Source of the DNA: Gallionellaceae bacterium
GTDB taxonomy: Bacteria > Pseudomonadota > Gammaproteobacteria > Burkholderiales > Gallionellaceae
Direction of reading: 5' to 3'
DNA: 64,000 nucleotides
Assembly: GCA_004297065.1 (NCBI GenBank)
Contig: SCUU01000077.1
Coordinates: 1-64,000, forward strand
The notes below the pieces were generated by a model. It worked only from the letters and a program-made list of their open reading frames with translations. It had not been told where the DNA came from and ran no database searches. Within the stretch, counting starts at the first letter, position 1. Each line of letters opens with the position of its first letter. A program made the position numbers and the translations under genes. Below are positions 17,643-29,806 of the stretch, piece by piece.

Positions 17643-19127
17643 TTAAATTTTTGAACGGGCAAGGTGAACCAGCAGATCGTTCACCGACGCATGCAATATC
17701 TCGCTGACCGGCAAAGGGTACAGCCCCATACCCAGCACCGTGATCGCCAGCACGGCAAAGATAATTTTCTCGCGCATGCTGATGTCGTGCAGATGGGCGA
17801 CATGATCGTTGGCGACCGCACCGAAAATTACGCGCTTGTACATCCACAACGTGTAGGCCGCGCCGAAAATCAGCGTGCTGGCGGCCAGGAATGCGTACCA
17901 GAAATTGGCCTTGACCGCCCCCATGATGACCATGAATTCGCCCACGAAACCGCTGGTGCCGGGCAAGCCGCTGTTGGCCATGGCGAACAGCATGAAGAAG
18001 GCCGCGAACACCGGCATCTTGTTGGCCACACCGCCGTAATCGACGATCTGGCGCGAATGCACGCGGTCATACAGCACACCGATACACAGGAACAAGGCGC
18101 CCGCCACAAAACCGTGCGAGATCATCTGGATCAGCGCGCCTTCCATACCGTAGGCGTTAAATATGAAGAAACCCAGCGTCACGAAGCCCATGTGCGAAAT
18201 GGAGGAATAAGCCACCAGTTTTTTCATGTCGGCCTGGGTCAGCGCCACCAGACCGATGTACACCACCGCGATCAGCGACAGCGCGATCATCACCCCCGCC
18301 AAACTATGGCTGGCATCCGGCGCAATCGGCATGGAGAAACGCAGGAAGCCATACGCACCCACTTTCAGCATGATCGCTGCCAGCACCACGGAACCGCCGG
18401 TAGGCGCTTCCACGTGCGCGTCAGGCAACCAGGTATGCACCGGGAACATCGGCACTTTGACCGAGAACGCCATGAAGAACGCGATGAACACCAGTATCTG
18501 CGCCGTCATCGGAATCGCCATCTGGTGGTAGTCGAGTATCTCGAAGCTGCCGCCCGAATGGTTGTACAGGTACAGCAAGGCAACCAGCATCAATAGCGAG
18601 CCGAGCAGGGTGTACAGGAAGAACTTGACCGCCGCATACACGCGGTTCGGGCCGCCCCACACGCCGATAATGATGAACATCGGGATCAGCATCGCTTCCC
18701 AGAAAACGTAAAACAGTATCGCATCCAGCGAAGCAAACACGCCGTTGACCAAGCCGGACATGATGAGGAAAGCGGCCAGATATTGCGCCACGCGCTTCTC
18801 GATCACTTTCCAGCCGGCCAGAACAACCAGCGGGGTAAAGAAACTGTTCAGCAGGATGAACAGCATCGAGATGCCGTCCACGCCGAGGTGGTAATGGATA
18901 TTGAAGCGGACGATCCAGTCCTTCATTTCCACAAACTGCATGGCGCTGGTCATCTTGTCGAAGCCGGTATACAGCGGCAGCGTCACCAGGAAACCCAATA
19001 TCGCGCCCACCAGGGCAATGTATCGGGCAACAGGCGCATTGCGGTCATTTCCGGTCGCCAATACCAGCACACCGAAAATAATGGGAAGCCAGATGGCAAC
19101 GCTTAACAAGGGGAATCCAAAAATCAT
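17643..19127 (-). CDS. nuoM: NADH-quinone oxidoreductase subunit M
   Basis: NuoM is a second antiporter-like membrane subunit, 494 residues. It has HYHLGVDGISMLFILLNSFF, the motif KVPMFPVHTWLPDAHVEAP and DMKKLVAYSSISHMGFVTLG, which place the channel Lys/Glu/His residues. The start is MIFGFPLLSVAIWLP at ATG 19127, 31 nt after nuoL. Confidence 0.97.
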   Translation of the reverse strand: MIFGFPLLSVAIWLPIIFGVLVLATGNDRNAPVARYIALVGAILGFLVTLPLYTGFDKMTSAMQFVEMKDWIVRFNIHYHLGVDGISMLFILLNSFFTPLVVLAGWKVIEKRVAQYLAAFLIMSGLVNGVFASLDAILFYVFWEAMLIPMFIIIGVWGGPNRVYAAVKFFLYTLLGSLLMLVALLYLYNHSGGSFEILDYHQMAIPMTAQILVFIAFFMAFSVKVPMFPVHTWLPDAHVEAPTGGSVVLAAIMLKVGAYGFLRFSMPIAPDASHSLAGVMIALSLIAVVYIGLVALTQADMKKLVAYSSISHMGFVTLGFFIFNAYGMEGALIQMISHGFVAGALFLCIGVLYDRVHSRQIVDYGGVANKMPVFAAFFMLFAMANSGLPGTSGFVGEFMVIMGAVKANFWYAFLAASTLIFGAAYTLWMYKRVIFGAVANDHVAHLHDISMREKIIFAVLAITVLGMGLYPLPVSEILHASVNDLLVHLARSKI

Positions 19128-19158
19128 GCTTAATATCCTTCAGTATTCTGCAGCGACT

Positions 19159-21294
19159 TTATTCAAACCAGGTGCGGATGGTCAACAACACGAACACGCC
19201 GATGATCATCGAGAACGCGTAGTGGTAAATATAGCCGGACTGCAGGTTGCGCAGCACTCCGGAAATACGCCCCACAAAGCGCGCGGTACCGTTCACCATC
19301 ACCCCATCAATCAACTGCACATCGCCGAACTTCCACAGGAAGCGGCTCGCGCCGCGCGCACCGCCGGCAAAGAACCAGTCGTTGAAACGGTCGAAGTAAT
19401 ATTTGTTGTCGAGCAAGGTATAGATGCCTTCGAAACGTTGCTTGATTGCGGCGGGAATATCGGGGCGCTTCATATAAAAATACCAAGCGCCGAACACACC
19501 GGCCACCGCCAACCAAAAAGGCAGTTCCAGCATATCGTGGAACGCCATGGCAAATGCGCCGTGGAACTCCTCGCGCATTTCAGCCAGTGCATGATGCTCG
19601 TGGCTGATATAGATCGCATCGAGGAAATAATCGCCATACAACATCGGCCCGATCGCGATATAACCGATCACCACGGATGGGATCGCCAGCAATACCAGCG
19701 GCAGCCACACTACCCAGGGTGTCTCATGCGGTTTTTGCCCCGGCGCCAAACCGTGATGGTGGTCATGCGCAACCTCCTCGTCGTCGTGATCGCCTTGATG
19801 AGCTTCGTGAACTTCATCGTTGGCGTCATGCAGAACGTCGTGATGATCCTTATGCTGCGCTCCGGCATGATGCGCTTGTGTCAATTCCGCATTCGCTTTA
19901 GCGGATAGCGGATTGCCTGACTTTGTTATGCCGAAACGCTCTTCACCGTGGAACACGAGGAAGTACATGCGGAAAGAATAAAACGCGGTGACGAACACCC
20001 CGGCAACTACCGCGCAATACGCGATTCCCGATCCGGGCAGATGAGACAATCTCACCGCTTCGATGATGTTTTCTTTGGAATAGAAACCGGAGAAAAACGG
20101 CGTGCCGATCAAGGCCAGCGAACCGATCAAGGAAGTGATCCAGGTAATCGGCATGTACTTGCGCAGGCCGCCCATGTTGCGGATGTCCTGATCGTGGTGC
20201 ATGGCGATGATGACAGAACCGGCAGCCAGGAACAGCAGCGCTTTGAAGAACGCGTGCGTCATCAGGTGGAACACGGCTACCGAGTAAGCCGATGCGCCCA
20301 ATGCCACGGTCATGTAACCGAGTTGCGACAGCGTGGAATACGCCACCACGCGCTTGATGTCGTTCTGGATGATGCCGAGGAAGCCCATGAACAGCGCGGT
20401 GATCGCGCCGATGACCATCACGAAAGACAGTGCGGTCTCGGACAGCTCGAACAGCGGCGACATGCGCGCCACCATGAAAATACCGGCGGTCACCATGGTC
20501 GCCGCGTGGATCAGTGCGGAGATCGGGGTCGGGCCTTCCATCGAATCCGGTAGCCACACATGCAGCGGGAATTGCGCGCTCTTGCCCATCGCGCCGATGA
20601 ACAGCAGGATGCATATCGCGGTAAGCAGATTCCAGCTCACGCCGGGAATCGGCGCAATGTCGTTCACATAACGATGCGCATTGGCGAACACGGAAGCGTA
20701 ATCCAGCGTACCGAACACCATCAGCACCAGGCCGATACCGAGCAGGAAGCCGAAATCGCCCACGCGGTTGACTAGGAAGGCTTTCAGGTTGGCATAAATT
20801 GCCGTGGGGCGCGTGTACCAGAAGCCGATCAGCAGATAGGACACCAGCCCCACCGCTTCCCAGCCGAAGAACAGTTGCATGAAATTGTTGGCCATCACCA
20901 GCATCAGCATGGAGAAGGTGAACAGCGAGATGTAGCTGAAGAAGCGCTGGTAGCCGGGATCTTCCTGCATGTAGCCTATGGTGTAAATATGTACCATGAG
21001 CGACACGAAGGTCACCACCAGCATCATCATCACCGTCAGGCGGTCGATCAGGAAGCCGACTTCAAAGCTGGTATCGCCGGAAGTCACCCACTTGTATACC
21101 GTGCCGTTAAATTGATGTCCGGCCAGCACATCCTGGAAGATTGCCAATGATGCGATAAAGGAGACGGCCACCAAGGCGATCGTAACGCGATGCGACCACA
21201 CACGCCCCAGCACCTTGCCGAACAGACCGGCTGCAATCGCGCCGACCAACGGTGCCAAAGGAACCAGCAGATAGAGATTTTGCATATTGCTCAT
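19159..21294 (-). CDS. nuoL: NADH-quinone oxidoreductase subunit L
   Basis: NuoL is the most distal pumping subunit, with a long lateral helix. The 711-residue protein includes MGKSAQFPLHVWLPDSMEGP and IKRVVAYSTLSQLGYMTVAL. Around residues 465-520 is a His/Asp-rich insertion (HHAGAQHKDHHDVLHDANDE and further HDHHHG) between membrane segments, facing one side of the membrane. Such His-rich loops vary between species and could bind metal, but this is not shown. The C-terminal lateral-helix region ends FVLLTIRTWFE. Confidence 0.97.
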   Translation of the reverse strand: MSNMQNLYLLVPLAPLVGAIAAGLFGKVLGRVWSHRVTIALVAVSFIASLAIFQDVLAGHQFNGTVYKWVTSGDTSFEVGFLIDRLTVMMMLVVTFVSLMVHIYTIGYMQEDPGYQRFFSYISLFTFSMLMLVMANNFMQLFFGWEAVGLVSYLLIGFWYTRPTAIYANLKAFLVNRVGDFGFLLGIGLVLMVFGTLDYASVFANAHRYVNDIAPIPGVSWNLLTAICILLFIGAMGKSAQFPLHVWLPDSMEGPTPISALIHAATMVTAGIFMVARMSPLFELSETALSFVMVIGAITALFMGFLGIIQNDIKRVVAYSTLSQLGYMTVALGASAYSVAVFHLMTHAFFKALLFLAAGSVIIAMHHDQDIRNMGGLRKYMPITWITSLIGSLALIGTPFFSGFYSKENIIEAVRLSHLPGSGIAYCAVVAGVFVTAFYSFRMYFLVFHGEERFGITKSGNPLSAKANAELTQAHHAGAQHKDHHDVLHDANDEVHEAHQGDHDDEEVAHDHHHGLAPGQKPHETPWVVWLPLVLLAIPSVVIGYIAIGPMLYGDYFLDAIYISHEHHALAEMREEFHGAFAMAFHDMLELPFWLAVAGVFGAWYFYMKRPDIPAAIKQRFEGIYTLLDNKYYFDRFNDWFFAGGARGASRFLWKFGDVQLIDGVMVNGTARFVGRISGVLRNLQSGYIYHYAFSMIIGVFVLLTIRTWFE

Positions 21295-21302
21295 GTGTGC
21301 GC

Positions 21303-21614
21303 TTAACCTTTCAGGCTGCCGAGATCGTCAACATTAATGGTGCGCAAATTGCGGAACAGCACCACCAGGATAGCCAGGCCAATCGCCGCTTCAGCAGCGG
21401 CAACGGTGAGAATGAAGAACACGAAAATTTGACCGGATACATCGTTCAGGTAATGCGAGAACGCGACGAAATTGGTGTTCACCGCCAACAGCATCAATTC
21501 AATCGCCATTAGCAGCACGATGATGTTTTTGCGGTTCAGGAAAATGCCCACCACGCTAATGGCGAATAGCACCGCTCCCAACACCAGGTAATGAGACAAA
21601 CTTAAGCTCAACAT
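21303..21614 (-). CDS. nuoK: NADH-quinone oxidoreductase subunit K
   Basis: NuoK is a small three-helix membrane subunit, 103 residues. The conserved glutamates lie in helices 2 and 3: [20 protein letters not shown] and [20 protein letters not shown]. It sits 8 nt before nuoL in transcription order. Confidence 0.97.
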   Translation of the reverse strand: MLSLSLSHYLVLGAVLFAISVVGIFLNRKNIIVLLMAIELMLLAVNTNFVAFSHYLNDVSGQIFVFFILTVAAAEAAIGLAILVVLFRNLRTINVDDLGSLKG

Positions 21615-21630
21615 ACTTCCCCCCGAATTT

Positions 21631-22269
21631 CTAGCTCTTCACTTGATCGGCTTGTACTACGTCCGCCGCTTTTTTAGATGCCGGCATCGAGATCAGGCGC
21701 ACGCGATCTTTGCGTTGCACCTGCACCTGCTCGCTCGGATCCTGCTTCTTGCTGGTACGGCGATGACGCAAGGTCAGCGCGATAGCCGCTACGATAGCCA
21801 CCAGCAAAATCACTGCCGCCAACTCGAACGGGTACACGTAATCGGTATAGATCAAACGGCCCAATTCCTTGGTGTTGCTGTAATCCGCCGCGTGCTTGGC
21901 CAGATGCGCACCGGTCTCCGCAGTCTGCCGGCTACCCAGCACCCAGACCATCTCGAACACCATGAACGCGGCCAATACCGCCCCAATCGGAAACCAGCGC
22001 CAGAAGCCTTCTTTCAGCTCTTCCAAATTGATGTCCAGCATCATCACCACGAACAGGAACAGCACCATCACCGCACCGACATAGACCAGCACCAGCGTGA
22101 TCGCGAGGAACTCGGCCTCAAGCAGCATCCATATTCCGGCCATGCTGAAAAAGGCAAGCACCAGAAACAGCGCGGCATGCACCGGGTTGCGCGCGGTAAT
22201 GACGCGCAGACTGGCGAATACCGACAGCGCGGCAAAAAAATAAAAAGCGAATGTATCGATACCTATCAT
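21631..22269 (-). CDS. nuoJ: NADH-quinone oxidoreductase subunit J
   Basis: NuoJ is a membrane subunit of 212 residues starting [20 protein letters not shown] at ATG 22269; codons upstream in the same frame overlap nuoI and are not used. The pi-bulge helix region [20 protein letters not shown] is conserved. The C-terminus is a polar basic tail ([15 protein letters not shown]...) rich in Lys/Gln/Val, longer than in E. coli. Confidence 0.96.
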   Translation of the reverse strand: MIGIDTFAFYFFAALSVFASLRVITARNPVHAALFLVLAFFSMAGIWMLLEAEFLAITLVLVYVGAVMVLFLFVVMMLDINLEELKEGFWRWFPIGAVLAAFMVFEMVWVLGSRQTAETGAHLAKHAADYSNTKELGRLIYTDYVYPFELAAVILLVAIVAAIALTLRHRRTSKKQDPSEQVQVQRKDRVRLISMPASKKAADVVQADQVKS

Positions 22270-22279
22270 GTCCTGATCC

Positions 22280-22768
22280 TTAACGGTATTTGGCGTCTGC
22301 CGCACGATCCTTGGCGATCTGCGCTTCGTGCTTTTCACCCACCGCCAGCAGCATCGGTTTGGTGTAGTACAAATCCCCGCGTTTTTCGCCGTGGTACTCC
22401 AGCACGCGCGTTTCCACGATGGCGTCAACCGGACAAGATTCTTCGCAGAAGCCGCAGAAAATGCACTTGGTCAAATCGATGTCGTACTGGGTAGTGCGGC
22501 GCGAACCGTCGCTGCGCTCGGCCACTTCGATCTTGATCGCCAGCGCCGGACAAACCGCTTCACAGAGTTTGCAGCCTATGCAGCGCTCCTCGCCATTGGC
22601 ATAACGCCGTTGCGCATGCAGGCCGCGGAAACGGAAACTTTGCGGCGTTTTCTCTTCCGGGTAATGCACCGTAATTTTGTGCGAGAACAGATGCTTTCCG
22701 GTCAGAGCCAAGCCCTTGAGCAGTTCGACCAGCATGAAGCTTTTAAAGAAATGCGTAATCTTGTCCAT
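22280..22768 (-). CDS. nuoI: NADH-quinone oxidoreductase subunit I
   Basis: NuoI is the peripheral-arm ferredoxin-like subunit carrying clusters N6a and N6b, 162 residues. Two four-Cys motifs are visible, [12 protein letters not shown] and [12 protein letters not shown], each binding a [4Fe-4S] cluster. The start [20 protein letters not shown] at ATG 22768 matches family length; further upstream codons overlap nuoH. Confidence 0.97.
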   Translation of the reverse strand: MDKITHFFKSFMLVELLKGLALTGKHLFSHKITVHYPEEKTPQSFRFRGLHAQRRYANGEERCIGCKLCEAVCPALAIKIEVAERSDGSRRTTQYDIDLTKCIFCGFCEESCPVDAIVETRVLEYHGEKRGDLYYTKPMLLAVGEKHEAQIAKDRAADAKYR

Positions 22769-22776
22769 TTTCGTTC

Positions 22777-23829
22777 TCACCACAACCAATAGCGTGTTTG
22801 CATCCAAGCGGCAATGACCGCTACCCATACCAAAGTCAGCGGGATGAATACTTTCCAGCCCAGACGCATCAGTTGGTCATAGCGGTAACGCGGGAAGCTC
22901 GCGCGCAACCACAGGAACATGAACAGGAAGATCGACATTTTGGCCAGCAGCCAGAACAGACCCGGAATCTGGTTGAACGGCGCGGCATCAATCGGTGGCA
23001 ACCAGCCGCCGAGGAACAGCACCGTGGTCAATGCCGCGATCAAAATCATGTTGGCGTATTCGGCCAGGAAGAAGATCGCGAAGCCCATGCCGGAATATTC
23101 GGTATGGAAACCAGCCACAATGACCGACTCGTCTTCCGCCAGGTCGAACGGCGCGCGGTTGGTTTCGGCCACGCCGGCGATGAAGTACACCACGAACATC
23201 GGGAACAACGGGATGAAGTACCAACCCAGCAGGCCATAACCGTTTTGCTGGCCGCGCACGATGTCGCCGATGTTCATGCTTTGTGCCATCAGCAGCACGC
23301 ACACCAGCGCAAAACCCATCGCCAGTTCATACGAGACGATCTGCGCGGCGGAACGCAGCGAGCCGAGAAAAGCGTATTTGGAGTTGGATGCCCAACCGGC
23401 GATGATGACGCCGTACACACCGAGCGAGGTCATTGCCAGGATGTAGAGCAGACCGGCGTTCGCATTGGAAAGAACCAACCCGTCGCCAAACGGGATGACT
23501 GCCCAAGCGGCCAATGCGGGAGCAATCGACAATACCGGCGCGATGACAAACAGGAATTTGCTCGAGCCGGAAGGAATGATAATTTCCTTCATCAATAGCT
23601 TGATGCCGTCGGCGATGGGTTGCAGCAGACCATAGGGGCCGACCCGGTTCGGGCCGATACGATCCTGTATCAACCCCAACACTCTGCGTTCGGTATAAGT
23701 CAGATAGGCCACACCGAGCATCAGCGGTACCACGATCGCCACGATCTTGACCAAGACCCACACCAGCGGCCAAACCGGCCCGAGCAGACCCTGCCCCATC
23801 TGTTCTAGGGTTTGCAGTAACTCCATCAT
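22777..23829 (-). CDS. nuoH: NADH-quinone oxidoreductase subunit H
   Basis: NuoH lines the quinone chamber at the junction of membrane and peripheral arms. The 350-residue protein has [20 protein letters not shown] and the acidic loop [20 protein letters not shown] with HTEYSGM, all hallmark segments. Its ATG overlaps the nuoG stop (ATGATG/TGA). Confidence 0.97.
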   Translation of the reverse strand: MMELLQTLEQMGQGLLGPVWPLVWVLVKIVAIVVPLMLGVAYLTYTERRVLGLIQDRIGPNRVGPYGLLQPIADGIKLLMKEIIIPSGSSKFLFVIAPVLSIAPALAAWAVIPFGDGLVLSNANAGLLYILAMTSLGVYGVIIAGWASNSKYAFLGSLRSAAQIVSYELAMGFALVCVLLMAQSMNIGDIVRGQQNGYGLLGWYFIPLFPMFVVYFIAGVAETNRAPFDLAEDESVIVAGFHTEYSGMGFAIFFLAEYANMILIAALTTVLFLGGWLPPIDAAPFNQIPGLFWLLAKMSIFLFMFLWLRASFPRYRYDQLMRLGWKVFIPLTLVWVAVIAAWMQTRYWLW

Positions 23830-26108
23830 GCGCGCTCCACTGTAATTGTTCCGAACATCGCCCCCAAGGCGGCGGTAACGCTATGGCCTGCGGCTACGCG
23901 CACCACACCCTTGGGCAGTTTGTCGTCGGCTGCCGCAATCAGGCTCACGCTCCCCTGGCCTTGGCTCACTTTGACCAGCGCACCGGATTGCACGCCCAGT
24001 TTTTTCAATTCGTCGCTGTGCAACCACGCCTGCGGCGCAGCGGCATCAGCCGTGGCCTGCAACGGTGCGGAACGGCGCACGACGGCATCCGTCGCATAAA
24101 TAGGCACATCGCTCACGCGCTGCAAACCAGTCGCCGCCGCAACCGCGTTGACTTCCACACCGTTGATGGCGTTACTCAATTTGGCGGCGACATCGATGCC
24201 TGTCAGCGCTTCGTCGCGCACGGCTTCGGAAGTGTCCTGCTCGAAACCGGAAACCTTGAGCAGGTTGCCCAGCACGCGCAGCACTTTCCAAGCCGGACGC
24301 GCTTCGCCCAAGGGCTTGACTGCGCCCTTGAAACTTTGCACGCGGCCTTCAGTGCTGATAAAAGTGCCGGAGGTTTCGGTAAACGGTGCGATAGGCAACA
24401 ACACATCGGCATAGCTTGTCGCATGGTGCTTGTAGGCGGACATGGCAATCACCAGATCGGCGGACTGCATCGCGGCCATCGCCTGTTGCGCATCGGCGGT
24501 ATCCAGTTCGGCTTCCACGTTCAGCAGCACATAGGCTTTGCGCGGTGCTGCCAGCATGGCGGCAGCATTCAAGCCCTGCGCTCCCGGCATGGCTTGTGCC
24601 AGATAAGCGCCGACACTGTTGGCCGCTTCGCCGATAAAACCGAATTTACCGTTGGTCGCAGCAGCGATCTGTTGCGCCAGCGCTTGCAGTTGTGCGGCTT
24701 GCGGGTGTTGCTGCGCAAAATTGCCCAACAACACAACCACGCGCTCGCCCGCAAGCAGATTGCCCGCGATACCGTCAGGCTGTTTCGCTTGCACGCCCCT
24801 GGCAACTTGAGCCATAACATCGACCAGCGCATCGGGTGCCACGATGGCCTTGTTCGCCATTTTCATCAGCAGGTCGTCGTCAGCGGAATGAATGATGTTA
24901 ACTTGCGCCCCCTTCTTGACTGCCTGGCGGATGCGCGCAGCCAGCAAGGGATGATCCTTGCGCAGGAAACTGCCCACGACCAGCAGGCGGTCGGCGCGGC
25001 TGATGTCGGCAATCGGCATACCCAGCCAAGGCGCTCCGGCTCGCTTGCCGTCGGCGCTGAAATCGGATTGGCGCAGGCGGAAATCGACGTTGTGGCTGCC
25101 GATGCCGCGCATGAGTTTTTGCAGCAGGTAGAGTTCTTCCAGCGTTGAATTTGCCGTCGCCAGCGCACCGACCTGCTCGGCACCGGCGCCGTTGGCGATG
25201 TGGCGCAAGCCGTTCGCGGCGTATTCCAGCGCAACTTGCCATTCCACCTCCACCCACTTGCCGTCCTGCTTAATCATCGGCTTGGTCAGGCGCTCGGCGG
25301 AATTCAAACCCTCATAAGCGAAGCGATCTTTGTCGGACAGCCAGCATTCGTTGATGTCTTCGTTTTCGATAGGCAGCACGCGCAACACGCGATTGTCCTT
25401 GGTCTGCACGGCGAGATTGCTGCCCAGGCTGTCATGCGCACTCACCGAGCGGCGGCGCGACAATTCCCAAGAACGGGCCTTGTAACGGAACGGTTTGCTG
25501 GTCAATGCGCCGACCGGGCACAGGTCGATCATGTTGCCGGAGAGTTCTGAATTCACCGTGCCAGACACGAAAGTCATGATCTCGGCATGTTCGCCGCGGA
25601 AGGCTTGACCCAGTTCCATCTGACCGGCGATCTCCTGGCCGAAACGCACACAGCGCGTGCAGTTGATGCAGCGGCTCATTTCTTCGGCAGACACCAGCGG
25701 ACCGATGTCTTTGCCCAACACAGTGCGCTTCTCTTCGTGGTAACGCGAAGCACCGCCGCCGTAGCCGACCGACATATCCTGCAACATGCATTCGCCGCCC
25801 TGATCGCAGATCGGGCAATCCAGCGGGTGGTTCACCAGCAGGAATTCCATCACGCCTTTTTGCGCTTTCACGGCCTGCGCGGAGGCGGTCAGTACTTTCA
25901 TGCCCTCGGCCACCGGCGTGGCGCACGCAGGCAACGGCTTGGGCGCTTTCTCAACCTGCACCAGACACATGCGGCAGTTCGCCGCGATAGATAGTTTTTT
26001 ATGGTAGCAAAAGTGCGGAATGCTGATACCTGCCTGATGCGCGGCCTCAATCACGGTCGTCCCGTTTTCCGTTTCGATGCGTTTGCCGTCGATTTCGATG
26101 TTGATCAT
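23826..26108 (-). CDS. nuoG: NADH-quinone oxidoreductase subunit G
   Basis: NuoG is the large iron-sulfur subunit, 760 residues from [20 protein letters not shown] (ATG 26108). Cluster ligands are visible: [15 protein letters not shown] plus CATP for [2Fe-2S], [14 protein letters not shown] for the His-Cys3 cluster and [13 protein letters not shown] for [4Fe-4S]. The rest is a molybdopterin-oxidoreductase-like domain that has lost cofactor function in complex I. No N7 cluster Cys motif of the E. coli type is evident. Confidence 0.97.
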   Translation of the reverse strand: MINIEIDGKRIETENGTTVIEAAHQAGISIPHFCYHKKLSIAANCRMCLVQVEKAPKPLPACATPVAEGMKVLTASAQAVKAQKGVMEFLLVNHPLDCPICDQGGECMLQDMSVGYGGGASRYHEEKRTVLGKDIGPLVSAEEMSRCINCTRCVRFGQEIAGQMELGQAFRGEHAEIMTFVSGTVNSELSGNMIDLCPVGALTSKPFRYKARSWELSRRRSVSAHDSLGSNLAVQTKDNRVLRVLPIENEDINECWLSDKDRFAYEGLNSAERLTKPMIKQDGKWVEVEWQVALEYAANGLRHIANGAGAEQVGALATANSTLEELYLLQKLMRGIGSHNVDFRLRQSDFSADGKRAGAPWLGMPIADISRADRLLVVGSFLRKDHPLLAARIRQAVKKGAQVNIIHSADDDLLMKMANKAIVAPDALVDVMAQVARGVQAKQPDGIAGNLLAGERVVVLLGNFAQQHPQAAQLQALAQQIAAATNGKFGFIGEAANSVGAYLAQAMPGAQGLNAAAMLAAPRKAYVLLNVEAELDTADAQQAMAAMQSADLVIAMSAYKHHATSYADVLLPIAPFTETSGTFISTEGRVQSFKGAVKPLGEARPAWKVLRVLGNLLKVSGFEQDTSEAVRDEALTGIDVAAKLSNAINGVEVNAVAAATGLQRVSDVPIYATDAVVRRSAPLQATADAAAPQAWLHSDELKKLGVQSGALVKVSQGQGSVSLIAAADDKLPKGVVRVAAGHSVTAALGAMFGTITVERA

Positions 26109-26122
26109 TGCGTATCCGTCCG

Positions 26123-27388
26123 TTACACCAAGCAGCGCTTGTGTTCGATGTGATATTCGAATTCCTTGCGGAAATGCTTGAGCATGCCCTGCACCGGCCA
26201 AGCGGCCGCATCACCCAATGCACAGATGGTGCGACCCGCGATGTTTTCACACAGATCCAGCAGCATATCCAGATCCTCCGGTTTGCCCTCACCGTGCTCG
26301 ATGCGATGCACGATGCGGTACAGCCAGCCGGTGCCTTCGCGGCAGGGTGTGCATTGGCCGCAGGATTCTTCGTAGTAGAAATAGGACAGACGCTCCAGCG
26401 CCTTGACCATGCAAGTGGTCTCGTCCATCACAATGACCGCGCCCGTGCCCAGATAGGAACCCGCCTTCTGGATGGAGTCGAAGTCCATGTTCAGGTCCAT
26501 CATGATTTCACCCGGCAACACCGGCATGGATGAACCGCCCGGAATCACCGCCTTCAGCCTGTTGCCGCCGCGCACGCCGCCCGCCATTTCCAGCAGCTTC
26601 TTGAATGGCGTTCCCAGCGGCACTTCAAAGTTACCCGGATTGTTCACATGGCCCGACACCGAGAACAGCTTGATGCCGCCGCTATTCGGTACGCCCAGGT
26701 CGGCAAACTTTTGTCCGCCGTTATTGATGATGTAGGGGATGCTGGCGAAAGTTTCGGTGTTGTTGATCGTGGTCGGTTTGCCGTACAGGCCGAAACTGGC
26801 GGGAAAAGGCGGCTTGAAGCGCGGCTGGCCTTTCTTGCCTTCGATAGACTCCAGCAACGCAGTCTCTTCGCCGCACACATAGGCGCCATAGCCCAGATGG
26901 TTGTGCAGATCGAATTCAAAACCCGAACCGAGAATATTTTTACCGAGGTAGCCGGCCTTGCGCGCCTCTTCGCAAGCCGCTTCCATGCGTTCGTAAGCTT
27001 CGAATATCTCACCATGCACGTAGTTGTAACCGGTCTTGACATTCATGGCGTAGGCCGCAATGGCCATACCTTCGATCAGCAGGTGCGGGTTGAAACGCAG
27101 GATATCACGGTCCTTGCAGGTTCCCGGCTCGCCCTCATCCGAGTTGCACACCAGATATTTATCGCCCTGATAGTTGCGCGGCATGAAGCTCCACTTCAGC
27201 CCCGTGGGGAATCCCGCACCACCGCGACCGCGCAACCCCGAAGCCTTGACTTCGGCAATGATCGCTTCCGGCAACATCTTTTCGGTAATGACCTTGCGCA
27301 AAGCCTGATAGCCGCCGACCTTCAGATAGTTCTCCAGCGTCCACGGCTGATCGAAATGCAGGGTGTTCAAAATGATAGGGGCGCTCAT
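26123..27388 (-). CDS. nuoF: NADH-quinone oxidoreductase subunit F (NADH/FMN binding)
   Basis: NuoF oxidises NADH and holds FMN and cluster N3. In its 421 residues, [20 protein letters not shown] is the NADH/FMN glycine-rich loop, [15 protein letters not shown] contacts FMN, and [15 protein letters not shown] plus a downstream Cys ([11 protein letters not shown]) ligate the [4Fe-4S] cluster. The start codon overlaps the nuoE stop by 4 nt. Confidence 0.98.
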   Translation of the reverse strand: MSAPIILNTLHFDQPWTLENYLKVGGYQALRKVITEKMLPEAIIAEVKASGLRGRGGAGFPTGLKWSFMPRNYQGDKYLVCNSDEGEPGTCKDRDILRFNPHLLIEGMAIAAYAMNVKTGYNYVHGEIFEAYERMEAACEEARKAGYLGKNILGSGFEFDLHNHLGYGAYVCGEETALLESIEGKKGQPRFKPPFPASFGLYGKPTTINNTETFASIPYIINNGGQKFADLGVPNSGGIKLFSVSGHVNNPGNFEVPLGTPFKKLLEMAGGVRGGNRLKAVIPGGSSMPVLPGEIMMDLNMDFDSIQKAGSYLGTGAVIVMDETTCMVKALERLSYFYYEESCGQCTPCREGTGWLYRIVHRIEHGEGKPEDLDMLLDLCENIAGRTICALGDAAAWPVQGMLKHFRKEFEYHIEHKRCLV

Positions 27389-27882
27389 TGCCTGCCTCCT
27401 TTGCTACCGGCTTCAAGCTCCGCCAGAATCTGGTCGATTTTTTCTCCAGTCAAACGGCCACACAGTTTTTTGTTGTTGATCGTAAACATCGGGGCATCCA
27501 CACAAGCGCCCATACATTCGCCTTCGCGCAAACCGAATTTGCCGTCGGCGGTAATCTCGCCCAAGCCAATACCCAATTTATTCTTGAGGTGCATCAGCGT
27601 TTCATGCACACCGCCGAGCTGGCAGGACAGGTTGGTGCATACCGTCAGCGTGTATTCCCCCATCGGCTTGAGCTTATACATGTGGTAGAACGTGGCCACT
27701 TCATACACGGCCATCTGCGGCATACCCAGATAAGCGGCAATATCGGCCATGTCTTCCGGGGCGATCCAGCCTTTCTCATCCTGTACGAAGCGCAAAGCGG
27801 CCATCACTGCCGACTGCTTTTGCTCCGCCGGATATTTCTGGAGTTCGCGGTCTATTTTTTCTTGAATTTGATCGGATAACAT
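27385..27882 (-). CDS. nuoE: NADH-quinone oxidoreductase subunit E
   Basis: NuoE is a thioredoxin-like [2Fe-2S] subunit, 165 residues. The ligands are CTNLSC (C-x4-C) near residue 86 and CMGACVDAP (C-x3-C) near residue 127. It pairs with NuoF in the dehydrogenase module and is coupled to it by an ATGA overlap. Its own start shares one base with the nuoD stop. Confidence 0.97.
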   Translation of the reverse strand: MLSDQIQEKIDRELQKYPAEQKQSAVMAALRFVQDEKGWIAPEDMADIAAYLGMPQMAVYEVATFYHMYKLKPMGEYTLTVCTNLSCQLGGVHETLMHLKNKLGIGLGEITADGKFGLREGECMGACVDAPMFTINNKKLCGRLTGEKIDQILAELEAGSKGGRQ

Positions 27883-29135
27883 CAGCGGTCTATCTCTCCA
27901 AAAACGATGTCCTGTGTGCCGATGATTGCCACCACGTCCGCAAGCATGTGGCCGCGGGACATCTCATCCAAACCCGCCAAGTGCGGGTAACCCGGCGCAC
28001 GGATCTTCATACGATATGGCTTGTTCGCACCATCTGAAACCATGTAAATACCGAACTCGCCCTTGGGATGCTCCACCGCCGCATAAACCTCGCCAACCGG
28101 TACATGCATACCCTCGGTGAACAGCTTGAAGTGATGGATCAGCTCTTCCATATTCTGCTTCATCGCTTCGCGCTGGGGCGGTGCGAATTTGTGATTTTCG
28201 GTAATCACCGGTCCCGGATTTTTGCGCAGCCATTCGACACACTGTTTGATGATGCGGTTCGCCTGGCGCATCTCTTCGACGCGCACCAGATAACGGTCGT
28301 AACAATCGCCTTCTACACCGACCGGAATATCAAAATCCATACGGTCATACACCTCATAAGGCTGCTTCTTGCGCAGATCCCAAGCCACGCCTGAGCCGCG
28401 CAACATAGGGCCGGTAAAGCCCATCGCCAAAGCGCGCTCGGGGGAGACGACGCCGATACCGACTGTGCGCTGTTTCCAGATGCGATTGTCGGTCAGCAGT
28501 GTCTCATATTCATCCACGCATCCCGGAAAACGCTGGGTAAAGTCATCCAGGAAGTCGAGCATCGAACCCTGGCGATTTTCGTTCATGCGTCTGATTGCCG
28601 ACTCATTGTGAATCTTCGATGCCTGGTACTGCGGCATGGTGTCCGGCAAATCGCGGTATACCCCGCCAGGACGGTAATAGGCCGCATGCATACGCGCGCC
28701 GGATACGGCCTCGTACACATCCATCAAATCTTCGCGTTCGCGGAAGGTGTAGAACATGGGCGACATCGCGCCGAGGTCGAGGGCGTGCGCGCCCAGCCAG
28801 AGCAGGTGGTTCAGAATGCGCGTGATTTCGTCGAACATCACGCGGATATACTGGGCGCGTAGCGGCACTTCGATGCCGGCCAGCTTTTCGATTGCCATCA
28901 CGTACGCGTGTTCGTTGCACATCATGGAAACATAATCCAGGCGATCCATATAGGGCACGGACTGCAAGAAGGTTTTATGCTCCGCCAATTTTTCCGTGGC
29001 ACGATGCAGCAGGCCGATGTGCGGATCGGCGCGCTCGACCACTTCGCCATCCAGCTCCAATACCAAGCGCAAAACACCGTGCGCAGCCGGATGCTGCGGG
29101 CCAAAGTTCATTGTGTAATTTTTAATTTCAGGCAT
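27882..29135 (-). CDS. nuoD: NADH-quinone oxidoreductase subunit D
   Basis: NuoD (49-kDa type) forms the quinone-binding pocket with NuoB. The 417-residue protein shows the conserved N-terminal [20 protein letters not shown] with the pocket His, [13 protein letters not shown] and the C-terminal [12 protein letters not shown]. It is separate from NuoC, unlike the fused E. coli protein, which is usual for betaproteobacteria. Confidence 0.98.
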   Translation of the reverse strand: MPEIKNYTMNFGPQHPAAHGVLRLVLELDGEVVERADPHIGLLHRATEKLAEHKTFLQSVPYMDRLDYVSMMCNEHAYVMAIEKLAGIEVPLRAQYIRVMFDEITRILNHLLWLGAHALDLGAMSPMFYTFREREDLMDVYEAVSGARMHAAYYRPGGVYRDLPDTMPQYQASKIHNESAIRRMNENRQGSMLDFLDDFTQRFPGCVDEYETLLTDNRIWKQRTVGIGVVSPERALAMGFTGPMLRGSGVAWDLRKKQPYEVYDRMDFDIPVGVEGDCYDRYLVRVEEMRQANRIIKQCVEWLRKNPGPVITENHKFAPPQREAMKQNMEELIHHFKLFTEGMHVPVGEVYAAVEHPKGEFGIYMVSDGANKPYRMKIRAPGYPHLAGLDEMSRGHMLADVVAIIGTQDIVFGEIDR

Positions 29136-29157
29136 TACGATTCCCTTGCACTTAATC

Positions 29158-29799
29158 TCAGTGACGACTGTAATTTTCTTCGCGGATGGAGCGCGGAGTC
29201 ACTTCGCGGGGCTCCACAGTGACAGGTGAATAGACCACACGCCGCTGCTCGGCGTCGTAATGCATTTCAACATGCCCGGACAACGGGAAGTCTTTGCGGA
29301 ACGGATTGCCGACAAAACCATAGTCGGTAAGAATACGGCGCAAATCGGTGTGCCCCAGGAACACGATCCCGTACAAGTCGAAAGCTTCGCGCTCAAACCA
29401 GTTGGCCGAGGACCACACTTCCACGACAGAATCCAGCACTGGCATGGCATCATCACCGGCAAACACTTTCACGCGCAAGCGCGCATTATTAGCCACCGAC
29501 AGCAAATGATAAACCACGGCAAAGCGCTGCTTGAATGGATTGCTGCCGGCATCATCCGCACTCAGATAAACGCCGCCATCAGACACCTCGCTGCCGTAAG
29601 TGGAGTAATCGATACCGCATAGATCAATCAATTGCTCGAAGCCGAATTTTGCATCATCGCGCAGCCGCGCGAACACGCTCCGCATATCGGCGGCACCAAC
29701 CACCATGGTCAATTCGCCCAGCCTGTTTTCCAGGCTCACCATCTGATCGGCGAATACCTCTTTCAAACGCTCACTCAGCATATTCAAATCGTCGGCCAT
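29158..29799 (-). CDS. nuoC: NADH-quinone oxidoreductase subunit C
   Basis: NuoC is the 30-kDa type peripheral subunit, 213 residues from [20 protein letters not shown] (ATG 29799). Family segments are [20 protein letters not shown] and [20 protein letters not shown] followed by KDFPLSG. It stabilises NuoD and carries no cofactor. The spacing to nuoB is 7 nt. Confidence 0.96.
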   Translation of the reverse strand: MADDLNMLSERLKEVFADQMVSLENRLGELTMVVGAADMRSVFARLRDDAKFGFEQLIDLCGIDYSTYGSEVSDGGVYLSADDAGSNPFKQRFAVVYHLLSVANNARLRVKVFAGDDAMPVLDSVVEVWSSANWFEREAFDLYGIVFLGHTDLRRILTDYGFVGNPFRKDFPLSGHVEMHYDAEQRRVVYSPVTVEPREVTPRSIREENYSRH

Positions 29800-29806
29800 G
29801 TTTATC

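Noticed and set aside
16027-17646. 539-codon open frame opposite nuoN
   Set aside because: It is an antisense shadow of a GC-rich gene: rich in His/Gln/Arg, no family pattern, no ribosome site, while the nuoN frame is fully conserved.
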